Positions 9,450 to 17,724 of a stretch of 64,000 nt of DNA are shown here, piece after piece. The stretch comes from Breznakia pachnodae (lineage in GTDB: Bacteria; Bacillota_I; Bacilli_A; Erysipelotrichales; Erysipelotrichaceae): contig NZ_JAUSUR010000001.1 of assembly GCF_030814225.1 (NCBI RefSeq), forward strand, positions 682,001 to 746,000, read 5' to 3'. Position numbers and translations under genes: made by a program. Below the pieces are notes generated by a model. It was not told where the DNA came from. It saw nothing but the letters and a program-made list of their open reading frames with translations, and searched no databases. Numbering within the stretch: position 1 is the first letter of the stretch; every line of letters starts with the position of its first letter.

Positions 9450-10595
9450 TCACTCTGTACCATCTCGAAGAATATCTAGGTAGTCTTTGTAGATAAATGT
9501 ACGATTACGAGTGTTTTCATTCTCTTGAACTAATATTTTATTTTCTATTAGTTTCTTTACTGCACTGGATACTGAATTAAATGACATATTAATTGCTTTT
9601 GCCGTTTTACCAATTTCAATTATTGGATTTGCTTCGATATAATTGAATACTTCCATTACACTTTGTGCTGAACGTCCAAGCGTTAAAATTAGATTATGAT
9701 TTTTATTATGCAAATCATTTAGTTGATGAATACGAGTAACTGCATCCTTTGCTGATTCATAGACTGCTTCTAAGAAAAATTGAACCCATTGCTCATAATT
9801 ACCTTTCATACGAACTTCTGTCAATCTATCATAGTATTCAATACGATTTTGCTTCAAGTAATAGGAAATATACAATGCAGGTGTTAAAAGAACATCCTTA
9901 TCCATTAAAAACAAATTAATCATCAAACGTCCTACACGACCGTTCCCATCTAAGAAAGGATGTATTGTTTCAAATTGATAATGTATGAGTGCAATTTTAA
10001 TAAGTGAATCAATACCATCTTCTTCATGAATAAAGTTCTCTAAATCACTAATAGCAACTGCCATATCTTCAGGTGTAGGTGGAACATACCTTGCATTTGA
10101 TAAGGTTCTCCCTTGACCACCAATCCAGTTTTGAGATGTTCTAAATTCAGCTGGATTCTTTTCCTGACCACGAACTCCCTGCATTAATATACCATGTATT
10201 TCTCTAAGCAAACGAGCAGAAAAAGGAAGTGTTTGAATACGTTCTAATGCAAATTCACTAGCCTTAATGTAATTGATAACCTCTGCAACATTACGATTGC
10301 TGTTTTCTTCAATCGTAGGATTCAAAACATCTTCTAATGTTGCTTGCGTTCCTTCAATTTGCGATGACATTAATGCTTCTTTACGTACATACATAGAAAT
10401 GAATAAATTAACATTTGGAATATAACATGATAAATCATTTAACACAGCTAATTGAGCATGTGATGAAATCAGAAGTTTTATAATTTCATTTGTCAATTCA
10501 ATATCTGGGTAAGGGGGTAACGGACTCGGCACAAATGATTGATAGGCTGATTCTCCTGATAAATTAGTTTTAAAATGTCCTGAACGATGTTCCAT
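9450..10595 (-). CDS. Fic-domain AMP-transferase, class II, with a C-terminal winged helix
   Basis: 381 residues from the ATG at 10595, chosen because it follows AGGAAA and because an earlier in-frame TTG at 10667 lies in the -35 box. The Fic core motif HPFLDGNGRVGR (catalytic His212) is intact. The N-terminal inhibitory motif S-x-x-x-E-G is present at Ser77-Glu81-Gly82, typical of class II Fic proteins that inhibit themselves in cis. Residues about 310-381 look like a winged helix-turn-helix. Fic enzymes transfer AMP or related groups to proteins. The DNA-binding end and the repeated sites in its own promoter suggest autoregulation. No separate antitoxin gene is adjacent. The target is unknown. 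Confidence 0.93.
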   Translation of the reverse strand: MEHRSGHFKTNLSGESAYQSFVPSPLPPYPDIELTNEIIKLLISSHAQLAVLNDLSCYIPNVNLFISMYVRKEALMSSQIEGTQATLEDVLNPTIEENSNRNVAEVINYIKASEFALERIQTLPFSARLLREIHGILMQGVRGQEKNPAEFRTSQNWIGGQGRTLSNARYVPPTPEDMAVAISDLENFIHEEDGIDSLIKIALIHYQFETIHPFLDGNGRVGRLMINLFLMDKDVLLTPALYISYYLKQNRIEYYDRLTEVRMKGNYEQWVQFFLEAVYESAKDAVTRIHQLNDLHNKNHNLILTLGRSAQSVMEVFNYIEANPIIEIGKTAKAINMSFNSVSSAVKKLIENKILVQENENTRNRTFIYKDYLDILRDGTE

Positions 10596-10638
10596 ATTAG
10601 TTTCCTTTCTAGTATATATATATTGAAATACTAATATA

Positions 10639-10667
10639 ATTATACCACCTTTATTTCGCATTAACAA
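10639..10667 (-). promoter_or_regulatory. Sigma-A promoter of the Fic gene
   Basis: On the minus strand TTGTTA (10662-10667), 17 bases and a perfect TATAAT (10639-10644). The spacer contains one copy of the repeated GAAATAAAGGTG element, so a protein bound there would block RNA polymerase. Confidence 0.75.
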
Positions 10668-10720
10668 AATAAGTTGAAATAAGGAATTAATTTTTACACC
10701 TTTATTTCAACTTATGTTAA
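10646..10720. repeat. Operator-like repeats upstream of the Fic gene
   Basis: The 12-base element CACCTTTATTTC occurs at 10646-10657 and 10697-10708, 51 bases apart. A related ATCTTTATTTC lies near 10749 at the end of pepT. In addition, 10661-10684 and 10699-10720 form a long inverted repeat (TTAACA..AAGTTGAAATAA with its complement) with a 2-base indel. The set overlaps the Fic promoter. It could be the binding site of the Fic winged helix, and the inverted repeat could also weakly terminate pepT. Confidence 0.6.
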
Positions 10721-10752
10721 TTATTAGAAATAGCAAGTTCTTTGCAGTATCT

Positions 10753-11970
10753 TTATTTCACTTTGTCTTTCACAATATTAATTAAAATTTCAACCATCTT
10801 TTCCATATCTTGAATACATGCATATTCGTACTTTCCATGGAAGTTAGCTCCACCTGTTCCCAGGTTAGGACACAACAATCCATCGTAAGTTAATCTGGCA
10901 CCGTCAGTCCCACCTCTGATAGGTGTGCTCTTTGGCTGTAATCCCATTTCTTTCATAATACGTTTTACATCATCAACAATTTCAATACGCTTCATAACAA
11001 GCTCTGCCATATTATAATAAGAATCTGTAATTGTAACCTTTACAACATCACCATACTTATCATTCATTACTTTTTGTGCCTGCATGAACTCTTCTTTCTG
11101 CTGCTCAAATAAATTACGATCATGGTTACGGATAATATACTCCATATCTGCATACTCTGCTTGTCCATTCAAATATGTAAGATGATTAAACCCTTCATAT
11201 CCACTCGTCTTGGCTGGATCTAATTCGACTGGCAAAAGAAAATGGAATTCCATTGCTAGCTTACTAGCATTCACTAACTTATCTTTTGCTTCACCTGGAT
11301 GAATACTACTTCCTTGAATATGCACTTCAGCTGTAGCTGCATTAAAGTTTTCATAATCCACAGATTCAATTTCACTACCATCTACCGTGTATGCATAATC
11401 AGCATCAAACTTTTTAATATCAAAGTTATCGGCTCCTCTACCCACTTCTTCATCAGGCGTAAAAGCAATCTTAATTGCTCCATGCTCTATTTCGGGATGT
11501 TCACAGAAATACTTACACATTTCCATAATCTCTGCTACTCCGGCTTTATCATCTGCACCTAGCAGGGTTGTTCCATCTGTTACAATAATATCTTTACCTA
11601 TTGCTGATTGTAGATGTACATATTGTTTTGGACTCATTGTAATATCATAGTCCTTGTTTAAAACAATTTCTCCACCATCATAGTTTTTTATGATTCTAGG
11701 TTTTACATCTTTTCCAACCATATCTGGTGATGTATCCATATGTGAAATAAAACCAATCGCTTCTACATCCTTTGGCGTATTTTTAGGGATACTTCCATAA
11801 ACAATTCCATATTGATCCACATGAGCATCTTCGATTCCCATCGCCAACATTTCATCAACCAGCAGTTTTGCCAGATTCAACTGTTTAGCAGTTGATGGAG
11901 CATCCTTACTTCTTGGATCTGATTCTGTATCAATTTGAACATAATTCACAAATCTTTCAATTAAATTCAT
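10753..11970 (-). CDS. pepT: Peptidase T (tripeptide aminopeptidase)
   Basis: The 405-residue protein matches M20B PepT in length and motifs: ISHMDTSPD (metal His77, Asp79), GADDKAGVAE (bridging Asp140), PDEEVGRGAD (catalytic and metal Glu174/175), and a C-terminal RGGTDGARLT and NFHGKYEY. It removes the N-terminal residue of tripeptides in the cytoplasm using two zinc ions. The start follows an AAGGTG site. It is a single gene, upstream of and co-directional with the Fic gene, but Fic has its own promoter. Confidence 0.97.
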   Translation of the reverse strand: MNLIERFVNYVQIDTESDPRSKDAPSTAKQLNLAKLLVDEMLAMGIEDAHVDQYGIVYGSIPKNTPKDVEAIGFISHMDTSPDMVGKDVKPRIIKNYDGGEIVLNKDYDITMSPKQYVHLQSAIGKDIIVTDGTTLLGADDKAGVAEIMEMCKYFCEHPEIEHGAIKIAFTPDEEVGRGADNFDIKKFDADYAYTVDGSEIESVDYENFNAATAEVHIQGSSIHPGEAKDKLVNASKLAMEFHFLLPVELDPAKTSGYEGFNHLTYLNGQAEYADMEYIIRNHDRNLFEQQKEEFMQAQKVMNDKYGDVVKVTITDSYYNMAELVMKRIEIVDDVKRIMKEMGLQPKSTPIRGGTDGARLTYDGLLCPNLGTGGANFHGKYEYACIQDMEKMVEILINIVKDKVK

Positions 11971-12037
11971 ATTTTCACCTTCTTTTCGTTTTTATTATAC
12001 CTCACTTTTGATTGTTATGTTCAAGCAAGTAGAAATT

Positions 12038-12046
12038 TGGTATAAT
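12038..12046 (+). promoter_or_regulatory. Extended -10 promoter giving a probably leaderless transcript
   Basis: TGG directly before a perfect TATAAT (12041-12046), with no good -35 box. Only six bases separate the -10 box from the ATG at 12053, so the expected transcription start is at the start codon itself. Confidence 0.6.
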
Positions 12047-12052
12047 TACAGT

Positions 12053-13381
12053 ATGAAAACAATATTAAAGAAATGTAAAATATTATTAGGAATTAGTTTT
12101 TTAGTTTTATTTATTGGAGTTGACACAATATCTGCAGATACCGATCTAAGGTTCTATGATGATAGCGATTATTCAACTACCTATACAATAGAAATAGATA
12201 ACGATATTTTAGCAGCAAAAGGTTATTCAGCTGAGTCTCTTGAGGATCAATTAAATACGAAAGATTACATGAGCGCAACTACTTATGATTATGGTAATGA
12301 AACAGAAATCACTGTAGAAGACTATTATATGAATCTGTTTGATTCACTTGATGACTCATATTATGACATTAATAGTTGGAATGACTCCGTAACAATAAGC
12401 ATTAATAAAGATTCACTGCAAAATTATATTCTTTCTATATTTGACATGTTTACATTAGATGAACTAAAAAATGCAGATGGACAATTATTATTAACAATTA
12501 CATTACCAGGAGAGATTACTGATTCTAATTATAATGTTGATAATGCGTACAGTTACTCTGTATCCTATGACTTATTAACACTTGAAGGACAATATATTGA
12601 AGTTGAAGGATCAATTGAACCTTATAACGCAGGTTATGATAGTTACATCGATGACACAAGTAATGATGACAGTTTTGAGGGCATTATCAATACACTATTT
12701 GAATCTGAGGCTTTTACAATTTTTATTATCTTATTTGTAATCATTGCAATTACACTAATTATTGCAGTTGCTCAAGTACGTAGTATGAAAAGACGTGGGC
12801 CAAATAAAAATAGAAACAATAATTATCGAAGCAGAAATACTCGTAATGTATATAAGCCTGAAAGTATGGAAAGACAAACGATGGATCGTCAAAGTAGAAA
12901 TTCAAAAGTTGAGAAGAAATCAATTTTTGCACAAATTACTTCAGCAATCAACGAAATAAAAGAACAGGCAAATGAACAATTGAATTTAAATAATGGATTG
13001 GGTGGTAATAAGACAAAAACTGGAAGCATTCCATATACGACTTTAGATGAAAAGAAAACTTCTACTAAATCATATAATGATAATCGTTATAGAAAACCAG
13101 TTACGCCAAAAGATATTAACTTAGAGAAAACACCTGAGAAGGAAGAAACAACATTCACATATACAACAAACAAACCAGAAGCAAATGTGGAAGTTGATAA
13201 AGGATCAGCTGTCTATGAAGAAACAATCGTTTCAACTAGTGATACTACAGCTTACAACACACAACCTTCTACTACTTCTTTATTTAAAATTTATTCCAAC
13301 ATTGCAGAGGAAGCTGAACCAGCAGAAGCTGCTGAAGAAGCAGTTGCTGCAGAACCAGCAAAAGCTGTTGATGAAGAGTAA
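12053..13381 (+). CDS. Membrane protein with an outside domain and a long disordered cytoplasmic tail; function unknown
   Basis: 442 residues from the ATG at 12053. An upstream in-frame TTG lies before the -10 box and is unlikely. There is a signal peptide (KTILKKCKILLGISFLVLF), an acidic Tyr/Asp-rich extracellular domain of about 190 residues, a transmembrane helix near residue 230 (FIILFVIIAITLIIAVAQV), then a basic stretch (SMKRRGPNKNRNNNYRSR) and about 190 low-complexity residues ending in an Ala/Glu-rich tail. By the positive-inside rule the tail is cytoplasmic. I recognise no family. The layout resembles small envelope or division-associated proteins, but that is only a guess. It has its own promoter and terminator. 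No Shine-Dalgarno site is visible. Confidence 0.8.
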   Translation: MKTILKKCKILLGISFLVLFIGVDTISADTDLRFYDDSDYSTTYTIEIDNDILAAKGYSAESLEDQLNTKDYMSATTYDYGNETEITVEDYYMNLFDSLDDSYYDINSWNDSVTISINKDSLQNYILSIFDMFTLDELKNADGQLLLTITLPGEITDSNYNVDNAYSYSVSYDLLTLEGQYIEVEGSIEPYNAGYDSYIDDTSNDDSFEGIINTLFESEAFTIFIILFVIIAITLIIAVAQVRSMKRRGPNKNRNNNYRSRNTRNVYKPESMERQTMDRQSRNSKVEKKSIFAQITSAINEIKEQANEQLNLNNGLGGNKTKTGSIPYTTLDEKKTSTKSYNDNRYRKPVTPKDINLEKTPEKEETTFTYTTNKPEANVEVDKGSAVYEETIVSTSDTTAYNTQPSTTSLFKIYSNIAEEAEPAEAAEEAVAAEPAKAVDEE

Positions 13382-13408
13382 AAGTTCCAAATTAATGGAA
13401 CTTTTTTT
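13381..13408 (+). terminator. Intrinsic terminator overlapping the stop codon
   Basis: AAAGTTCC and GGAACTTT pair around an 8-base loop, followed by a T run to 13408. The left arm begins at the last base of the stop codon. Confidence 0.85.
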
Positions 13409-13457
13409 ATTGTCTGTGCTATACTTATCTTGAGAGAAATGTGAGGAGAAACTAATT

Positions 13458-14129
13458 ATGGAACTAATTTTAGACACTGCTGATACTTCTGCAATTGCTC
13501 ATTTTAATGAATACCTGACAATTGATGGAGTAACAACAAACCCAAGTATTATTACGAAGAGCAAAAAGGAGTTTGAAACAGTTATCAAAGAGATATTAGA
13601 AATCTTAGATGACAAGCAATCACTTTATGTTCAAGTCATCGCTACAACATGCGATGAGATGGTGGAAGAAGCAAAGTATATTGATTCATTACGCAATGAC
13701 AATATTTATGCTAAAATCCCTGTAACAAGCGAAGGTTTAAAAGCAATCAAAGCTTGTAAAAAGATTGGAATTAAAGTACTTGCTACAGCAATTTACTCAG
13801 CAAACCAAGGATTCCTTGCTGCACTATCTGGTGCTGATTGCCTAGCTCCATACGTTAACCGTATGGATAACCTGGGAGATGGAGTACAATGTGTGTTGGA
13901 CTTAATTCAAATGCTGAAGGCAAATAACATGGATACACGCGTTATTGCTGCTTCATTTAAAAACACACGTCAGGTACACGAACTGATTACTGGTGGAATT
14001 CAGTCCGTTACTGTACCAACCGATGTTCTTGCAAATATGATGAGTCATCCAATGACTGATATTGCTGTAAGTGACTTTACAAATGATTGGAAAACAGCTT
14101 TCAATCGTACAACACTTGTAAAGAAATAA
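13458..14129 (+). CDS. Transaldolase-like / fructose-6-phosphate aldolase family protein
   Basis: The 223-residue protein is the short form of the transaldolase family (TalC/Fsa type). The N-terminus LDTADTSAI, the TTNPS motif, the Schiff-base Lys86 in YAKIPVT, and AASFKNTRQV and VPTDVL are all recognisable. The enzyme either transfers dihydroxyacetone units in the non-oxidative pentose phosphate pathway or cleaves fructose-6-phosphate; sequence alone cannot separate these. The start follows GAGGAGA. A TGC-TATACT extended -10 lies about 35 bases upstream. It stands alone between terminators. Confidence 0.92.
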   Translation: MELILDTADTSAIAHFNEYLTIDGVTTNPSIITKSKKEFETVIKEILEILDDKQSLYVQVIATTCDEMVEEAKYIDSLRNDNIYAKIPVTSEGLKAIKACKKIGIKVLATAIYSANQGFLAALSGADCLAPYVNRMDNLGDGVQCVLDLIQMLKANNMDTRVIAASFKNTRQVHELITGGIQSVTVPTDVLANMMSHPMTDIAVSDFTNDWKTAFNRTTLVKK

Positions 14130-14145
14130 GTCTTGAAAAGCATCA

Positions 14146-14172
14146 AAAAGGAGCATTCATTGCTCCTTTTTA
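14146..14172. terminator. Bidirectional intrinsic terminator
   Basis: AAAAGGAGCA and TGCTCCTTTT pair around a 5-base loop and have T runs on both strands. It serves the aldolase gene on the plus strand and the Big_2 surface gene on the minus strand. Confidence 0.88.
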
Positions 14173-14179
14173 TTTTCGA

Positions 14180-17100
14180 TTAGTGAAGTCTCTTTCTTCT
14201 ATTTAAGTATAATATTGCTGCTCCACTTATAATCATAATAATAACCACAGCAGTTACATTTGTTGAATCTCCAGTTACTGGATCTTTTGCTTTTTCAACT
14301 ACTTGTTGATTATCTTTTGTTTGATTTTTATCACCTTGTGGTTTTGTAGGTTTTGTTGGATTATCTTTATCAGGATCTGTATTTACTTCATCCTTTTTGT
14401 CTTTTACACTCACTTCAAAACTTTCAGTTATATTAGTGTATGCTTCACTACTTACTGTGATTGTTGCAGTTCCTTCTTTTAGTGCCTTTACTTCTCCACT
14501 TTCATTTACAGAGACTACATTAGAATCAGAACTTCCATAAACAACATTACTATTCATAACATCTTCAGGTGTAAACTTTGCATCTAATTGGAATGTCTCA
14601 CCAGTGGTTAAATTCATATCATCTGTATTTATCTCAATATCTGCAACAATCAAGCCAAAGTTTTTTTCTACAACTTTTCCATTTTCATCATGTCCATTGC
14701 TAGTTATAGTGATTGTTGCAAAACCTGGTTCAACAGCTATTACTTCACCAGTTTCATTAACTGTCGCAACTGCTTCATTATCTGAGGTATATGTAACACC
14801 TTGTCTTGTTGCATTATCAGGAGTGATTTTTGCTTTTATTTGATATTTATCTTCTGGATTCAATACTGTTGAGTCTTGATCCATTTCTATTCCTGTTACT
14901 GGTTCATTTATTACAAATAACAAGCTATCAACTTCTTGTTTACCTTCTTCATTATTACCTTCACTAGTAACTGTTACAAATGCTGCACCAGTTGAATTCA
15001 CATCAACTATACCAGCTTCATTTACTGTAAGAACGTTTTCATCTGATGATTTATATATTAAACCTTGTTCAGTAGCGCTTCCTGGTATGACTTGTGCATC
15101 AATTGTATATGATTCTTCTAATGATAACGGAACGATAGCTTCATCTAAATCAATGTCAGTTACAGGTTTGTATTTTTCTTTAACCGTTATTTTAAAGGCT
15201 TCTGATACTTTTTTTCCATCTTTAGCTGTTCCACTACTTGTTATTTTAATGTATGTATTACCAACACCTTTTGCAGTAATTTTTCCATTTTTATCAACTT
15301 CTGCAATCGTTTTATCACCTGATTTATATGTTAATCTCTGATAAGTAGCATCAGTAGGTTCAATACTTGCTGGAATTTGATATGAATCACCAACTTCTAT
15401 AGTTGTTTCTGTCTCATCTAATTTAATTCCTTTAACTGGTTGAATAACCGCCACGACAACTTGATCAGATATAGAACTTCTTTGTCTGCTTGAATCCTTA
15501 CTTTCTACACTCACTACAGCAATTCCTTTTCCCTTTGCAGTGATTAAACCATTTTTATCTACTGTAAGAATTTTTTCATTTGATGATTTATAAGATAAAT
15601 CTTTATTTGTTGCATCAGAAGGTGACACATTTGTTGTTATTTGATGTGTATTTCCAACCATTAATGATATTGGTTTTTCTTGTACTTCAACACCTGTGAC
15701 TGGTTGAATTACAGTTACTTCAATACTATCTGATTTAGGTGTGCATGATCCATAATTATCCTTGCTAGTTGCAGTAACCGTTGCAGTTCCTCCAGCTTTT
15801 GCTGTTATTTCCCCACGATTGTTTACTGTAAGAGTTTTTTCATCTGATGAACTATAGATTACACCTTTATTTGTTGCATTTTTAGGATATATTTTTGTTG
15901 AGATCTGTTTCGTATCTTTTACCATCATTGAAAATGATTTTTCTTGTATATCAACATTACTTACTGAAGTATATTTAGGTGTTACAATTACAGTCAATAC
16001 TGCAATCTCTGGCGTTCCGAATTTATTATTTCTTTCACTGGTTGCTGTAATAATTGCCATCCCTACTCCTGTCGCTGTTATATTACCATTTTCATCTACT
16101 GTTGCTGCATTAGTATTAAATGATGTATATATTATATTCTGGTTAGTAGCATCTAAAGGTTTCACTTTTGCTTTCATATTATCTGTTCCTTTAATATGCA
16201 TATTAATAAATGGTTTATCTAACTCAATATATGATACAGGTATATACTTTTGTTTTACAGTTACAGCTATTGATGCAGTTTCTTGTTCACCTTTTTCATT
16301 TTCACCTTGGCTTGTTACTGTAATTGTGGCTGTTCCTTTTCCTGTTGCTGTTATCTTTCCATTTTCATCAACGGTTGCAACATCTTCCTTATCTGATGTA
16401 TAACTAACTTTTTTATTAGTAGCTTTTTCTGGTTCTACTATTGGATTTACTTGATGTGTGTCTTTCACATACATTGTAATATCTTTATCTTTCTTATCCA
16501 AACAAATACCTGTTACTGGAATGATTTTAGGTTTTACAGTTACAGCTATTGATGCAGTTTCTTTTTTACCTTTTTCATTTTCACCTTGGCTTGTTACTGT
16601 AATTGTGGCTGTTCCTTTTCCTGTTGCTGTTATCTTTCCATTTTCATCAACGGTTGCAACATCTTTATTATCTGAGGTATAACTAACCTTTTTATTAGTA
16701 GCATCATCTGGTTCTACTATTGGATTTACTCGATGTGTGTCTTTCACATACATTGTAATATCTTTATCTTTCTTATCCAAATAAATACCTGTTACTGGAG
16801 TAATTTTAGGTTTTACAGTTACGGTTATTGAGTCTCTTTCATGCTTACCATATTCATTTTCACCTTGGCTTGTTACTGTGATTATAGTTGTTCCTTCTGT
16901 AATCCCTTCCAGTGTTCCAAATGAGTCTATCGTTGCTATGTTTGGTTTTGAAGAACTATATGTAATTCCTTTATTTATAGCACCAGCTGGAGTAATTACA
17001 GCATTCACTGTCTTTTCCTCACCTACATAGATAGTTTTTAAATTTTCTTCATTATTAATAAATATTCCTTCTACTGGAGTATTATCCTCAACATTAACAT

Positions 17101-17497
17101 TGAAATATTTTATAGGTTTAGATTCAAATTGTCCAATCAGACCAAAACCTACCCATACTTCTTTTGATACTGTTATTGTAGCTTTACCAACAGAATTAGC
17201 AGTTATATTTCCATAACTATCTACTGTTGCTACTTTATCTTCATCTGAAGAATAGTCTACATCTTGATATAAATAATCTTTTATTCTGTATTCTTCACCT
17301 ACATTTAGGCTAACACTCTCTTGCTCTACATCATTATGACCATATGGATAGTCGTAACGATCTTCGTTATATTGAGTTTCATGTTTACTAGAACTATTAT
17401 CCTCTGCATTAATCCTTTCTTTACTAACCCCCAAAACTGCAAATACCATAAATAATGATAGTGCACCTTTTAAAATCACACTTCCAAATTTTTTCAT
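14180..17497 (-). CDS. Surface protein with about eleven Big_2 Ig-like modules and a sortase signal
   Basis: The 1105-residue protein has a signal peptide (VILKGALSLFMVFAVLGV) and then about eleven modules of 85-93 residues. Each carries the Big_2 pattern (PVTGI-x-L near its start, Y-x-S-x-x-x-x-VATVDENG in the middle, and a GTATITVTSQG-like strand). The second to fourth modules are nearly identical. A Lys/Asp/Pro linker follows. The end has DPVTGDST, a hydrophobic helix and NRRKRLH, a variant sortase signal. Big_2 chains usually act as stalks that hold adhesive domains away from the wall. No separate adhesive head is visible, so the stalk or its N-terminus may itself bind. It has a consensus sigma-A promoter and a leader of about 100 bases. 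Confidence 0.93.
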   Translation of the reverse strand: MKKFGSVILKGALSLFMVFAVLGVSKERINAEDNSSSKHETQYNEDRYDYPYGHNDVEQESVSLNVGEEYRIKDYLYQDVDYSSDEDKVATVDSYGNITANSVGKATITVSKEVWVGFGLIGQFESKPIKYFNVNVEDNTPVEGIFINNEENLKTIYVGEEKTVNAVITPAGAINKGITYSSSKPNIATIDSFGTLEGITEGTTIITVTSQGENEYGKHERDSITVTVKPKITPVTGIYLDKKDKDITMYVKDTHRVNPIVEPDDATNKKVSYTSDNKDVATVDENGKITATGKGTATITVTSQGENEKGKKETASIAVTVKPKIIPVTGICLDKKDKDITMYVKDTHQVNPIVEPEKATNKKVSYTSDKEDVATVDENGKITATGKGTATITVTSQGENEKGEQETASIAVTVKQKYIPVSYIELDKPFINMHIKGTDNMKAKVKPLDATNQNIIYTSFNTNAATVDENGNITATGVGMAIITATSERNNKFGTPEIAVLTVIVTPKYTSVSNVDIQEKSFSMMVKDTKQISTKIYPKNATNKGVIYSSSDEKTLTVNNRGEITAKAGGTATVTATSKDNYGSCTPKSDSIEVTVIQPVTGVEVQEKPISLMVGNTHQITTNVSPSDATNKDLSYKSSNEKILTVDKNGLITAKGKGIAVVSVESKDSSRQRSSISDQVVVAVIQPVKGIKLDETETTIEVGDSYQIPASIEPTDATYQRLTYKSGDKTIAEVDKNGKITAKGVGNTYIKITSSGTAKDGKKVSEAFKITVKEKYKPVTDIDLDEAIVPLSLEESYTIDAQVIPGSATEQGLIYKSSDENVLTVNEAGIVDVNSTGAAFVTVTSEGNNEEGKQEVDSLLFVINEPVTGIEMDQDSTVLNPEDKYQIKAKITPDNATRQGVTYTSDNEAVATVNETGEVIAVEPGFATITITSNGHDENGKVVEKNFGLIVADIEINTDDMNLTTGETFQLDAKFTPEDVMNSNVVYGSSDSNVVSVNESGEVKALKEGTATITVSSEAYTNITESFEVSVKDKKDEVNTDPDKDNPTKPTKPQGDKNQTKDNQQVVEKAKDPVTGDSTNVTAVVIIMIISGAAILYLNRRKRLH
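16252..16809 (-). repeat. Tandem 279-bp repeats inside the Big_2 gene
   Basis: Units starting at 16252 and 16531 are close to identical for over 130 bases, and the same phase recurs at 16810 with more changes. 279 bases equal 93 codons, so gain or loss of a unit keeps the frame. This is a likely site of repeat-number variation. Confidence 0.8.
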
Positions 17498-17606
17498 TTC
17501 GCTCTCCTTTTTTTATGGAAATATCTTTTTCTTTATCACTTTAAAACTCTCTATTTCCTTCTGAAATTCTTAGTTGTGTATACTTCTCATATATACTCCC
17601 AAGAAA

Positions 17607-17635
17607 ATTATAGTCCTCCAAAATACCGATGTCAA
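17607..17635 (-). promoter_or_regulatory. Consensus sigma-A promoter of the Big_2 surface gene
   Basis: On the minus strand TTGACA (17630-17635), 17 bases and TATAAT (17607-17612), a perfect match in both hexamers and spacing. No ECF-type element is present, so this gene is probably expressed constitutively, unlike the beta-helix gene at 19.5-22.8 kb. Confidence 0.85.
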
Positions 17636-17724
17636 TAATTAATAATTAACTTATGTATATTTTATAACGATAGTACAATATAAAAAGATATAAGTATATT
17701 CACCTATATCTTCATTTAATAAAA

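Noticed and set aside
10596..10667. N-terminal extension of the Fic protein starting at TTG 10667
   Set aside because: That codon lies in the -35 box, the extension crosses the -10 box and has no ribosome site. The ATG at 10595 has AGGAAA.
14180..17497. Tandem repeats as a possible CRISPR array
   Set aside because: The repeats are long, in frame and coding for Big_2 modules; there are no short repeats with unique spacers and no cas genes.
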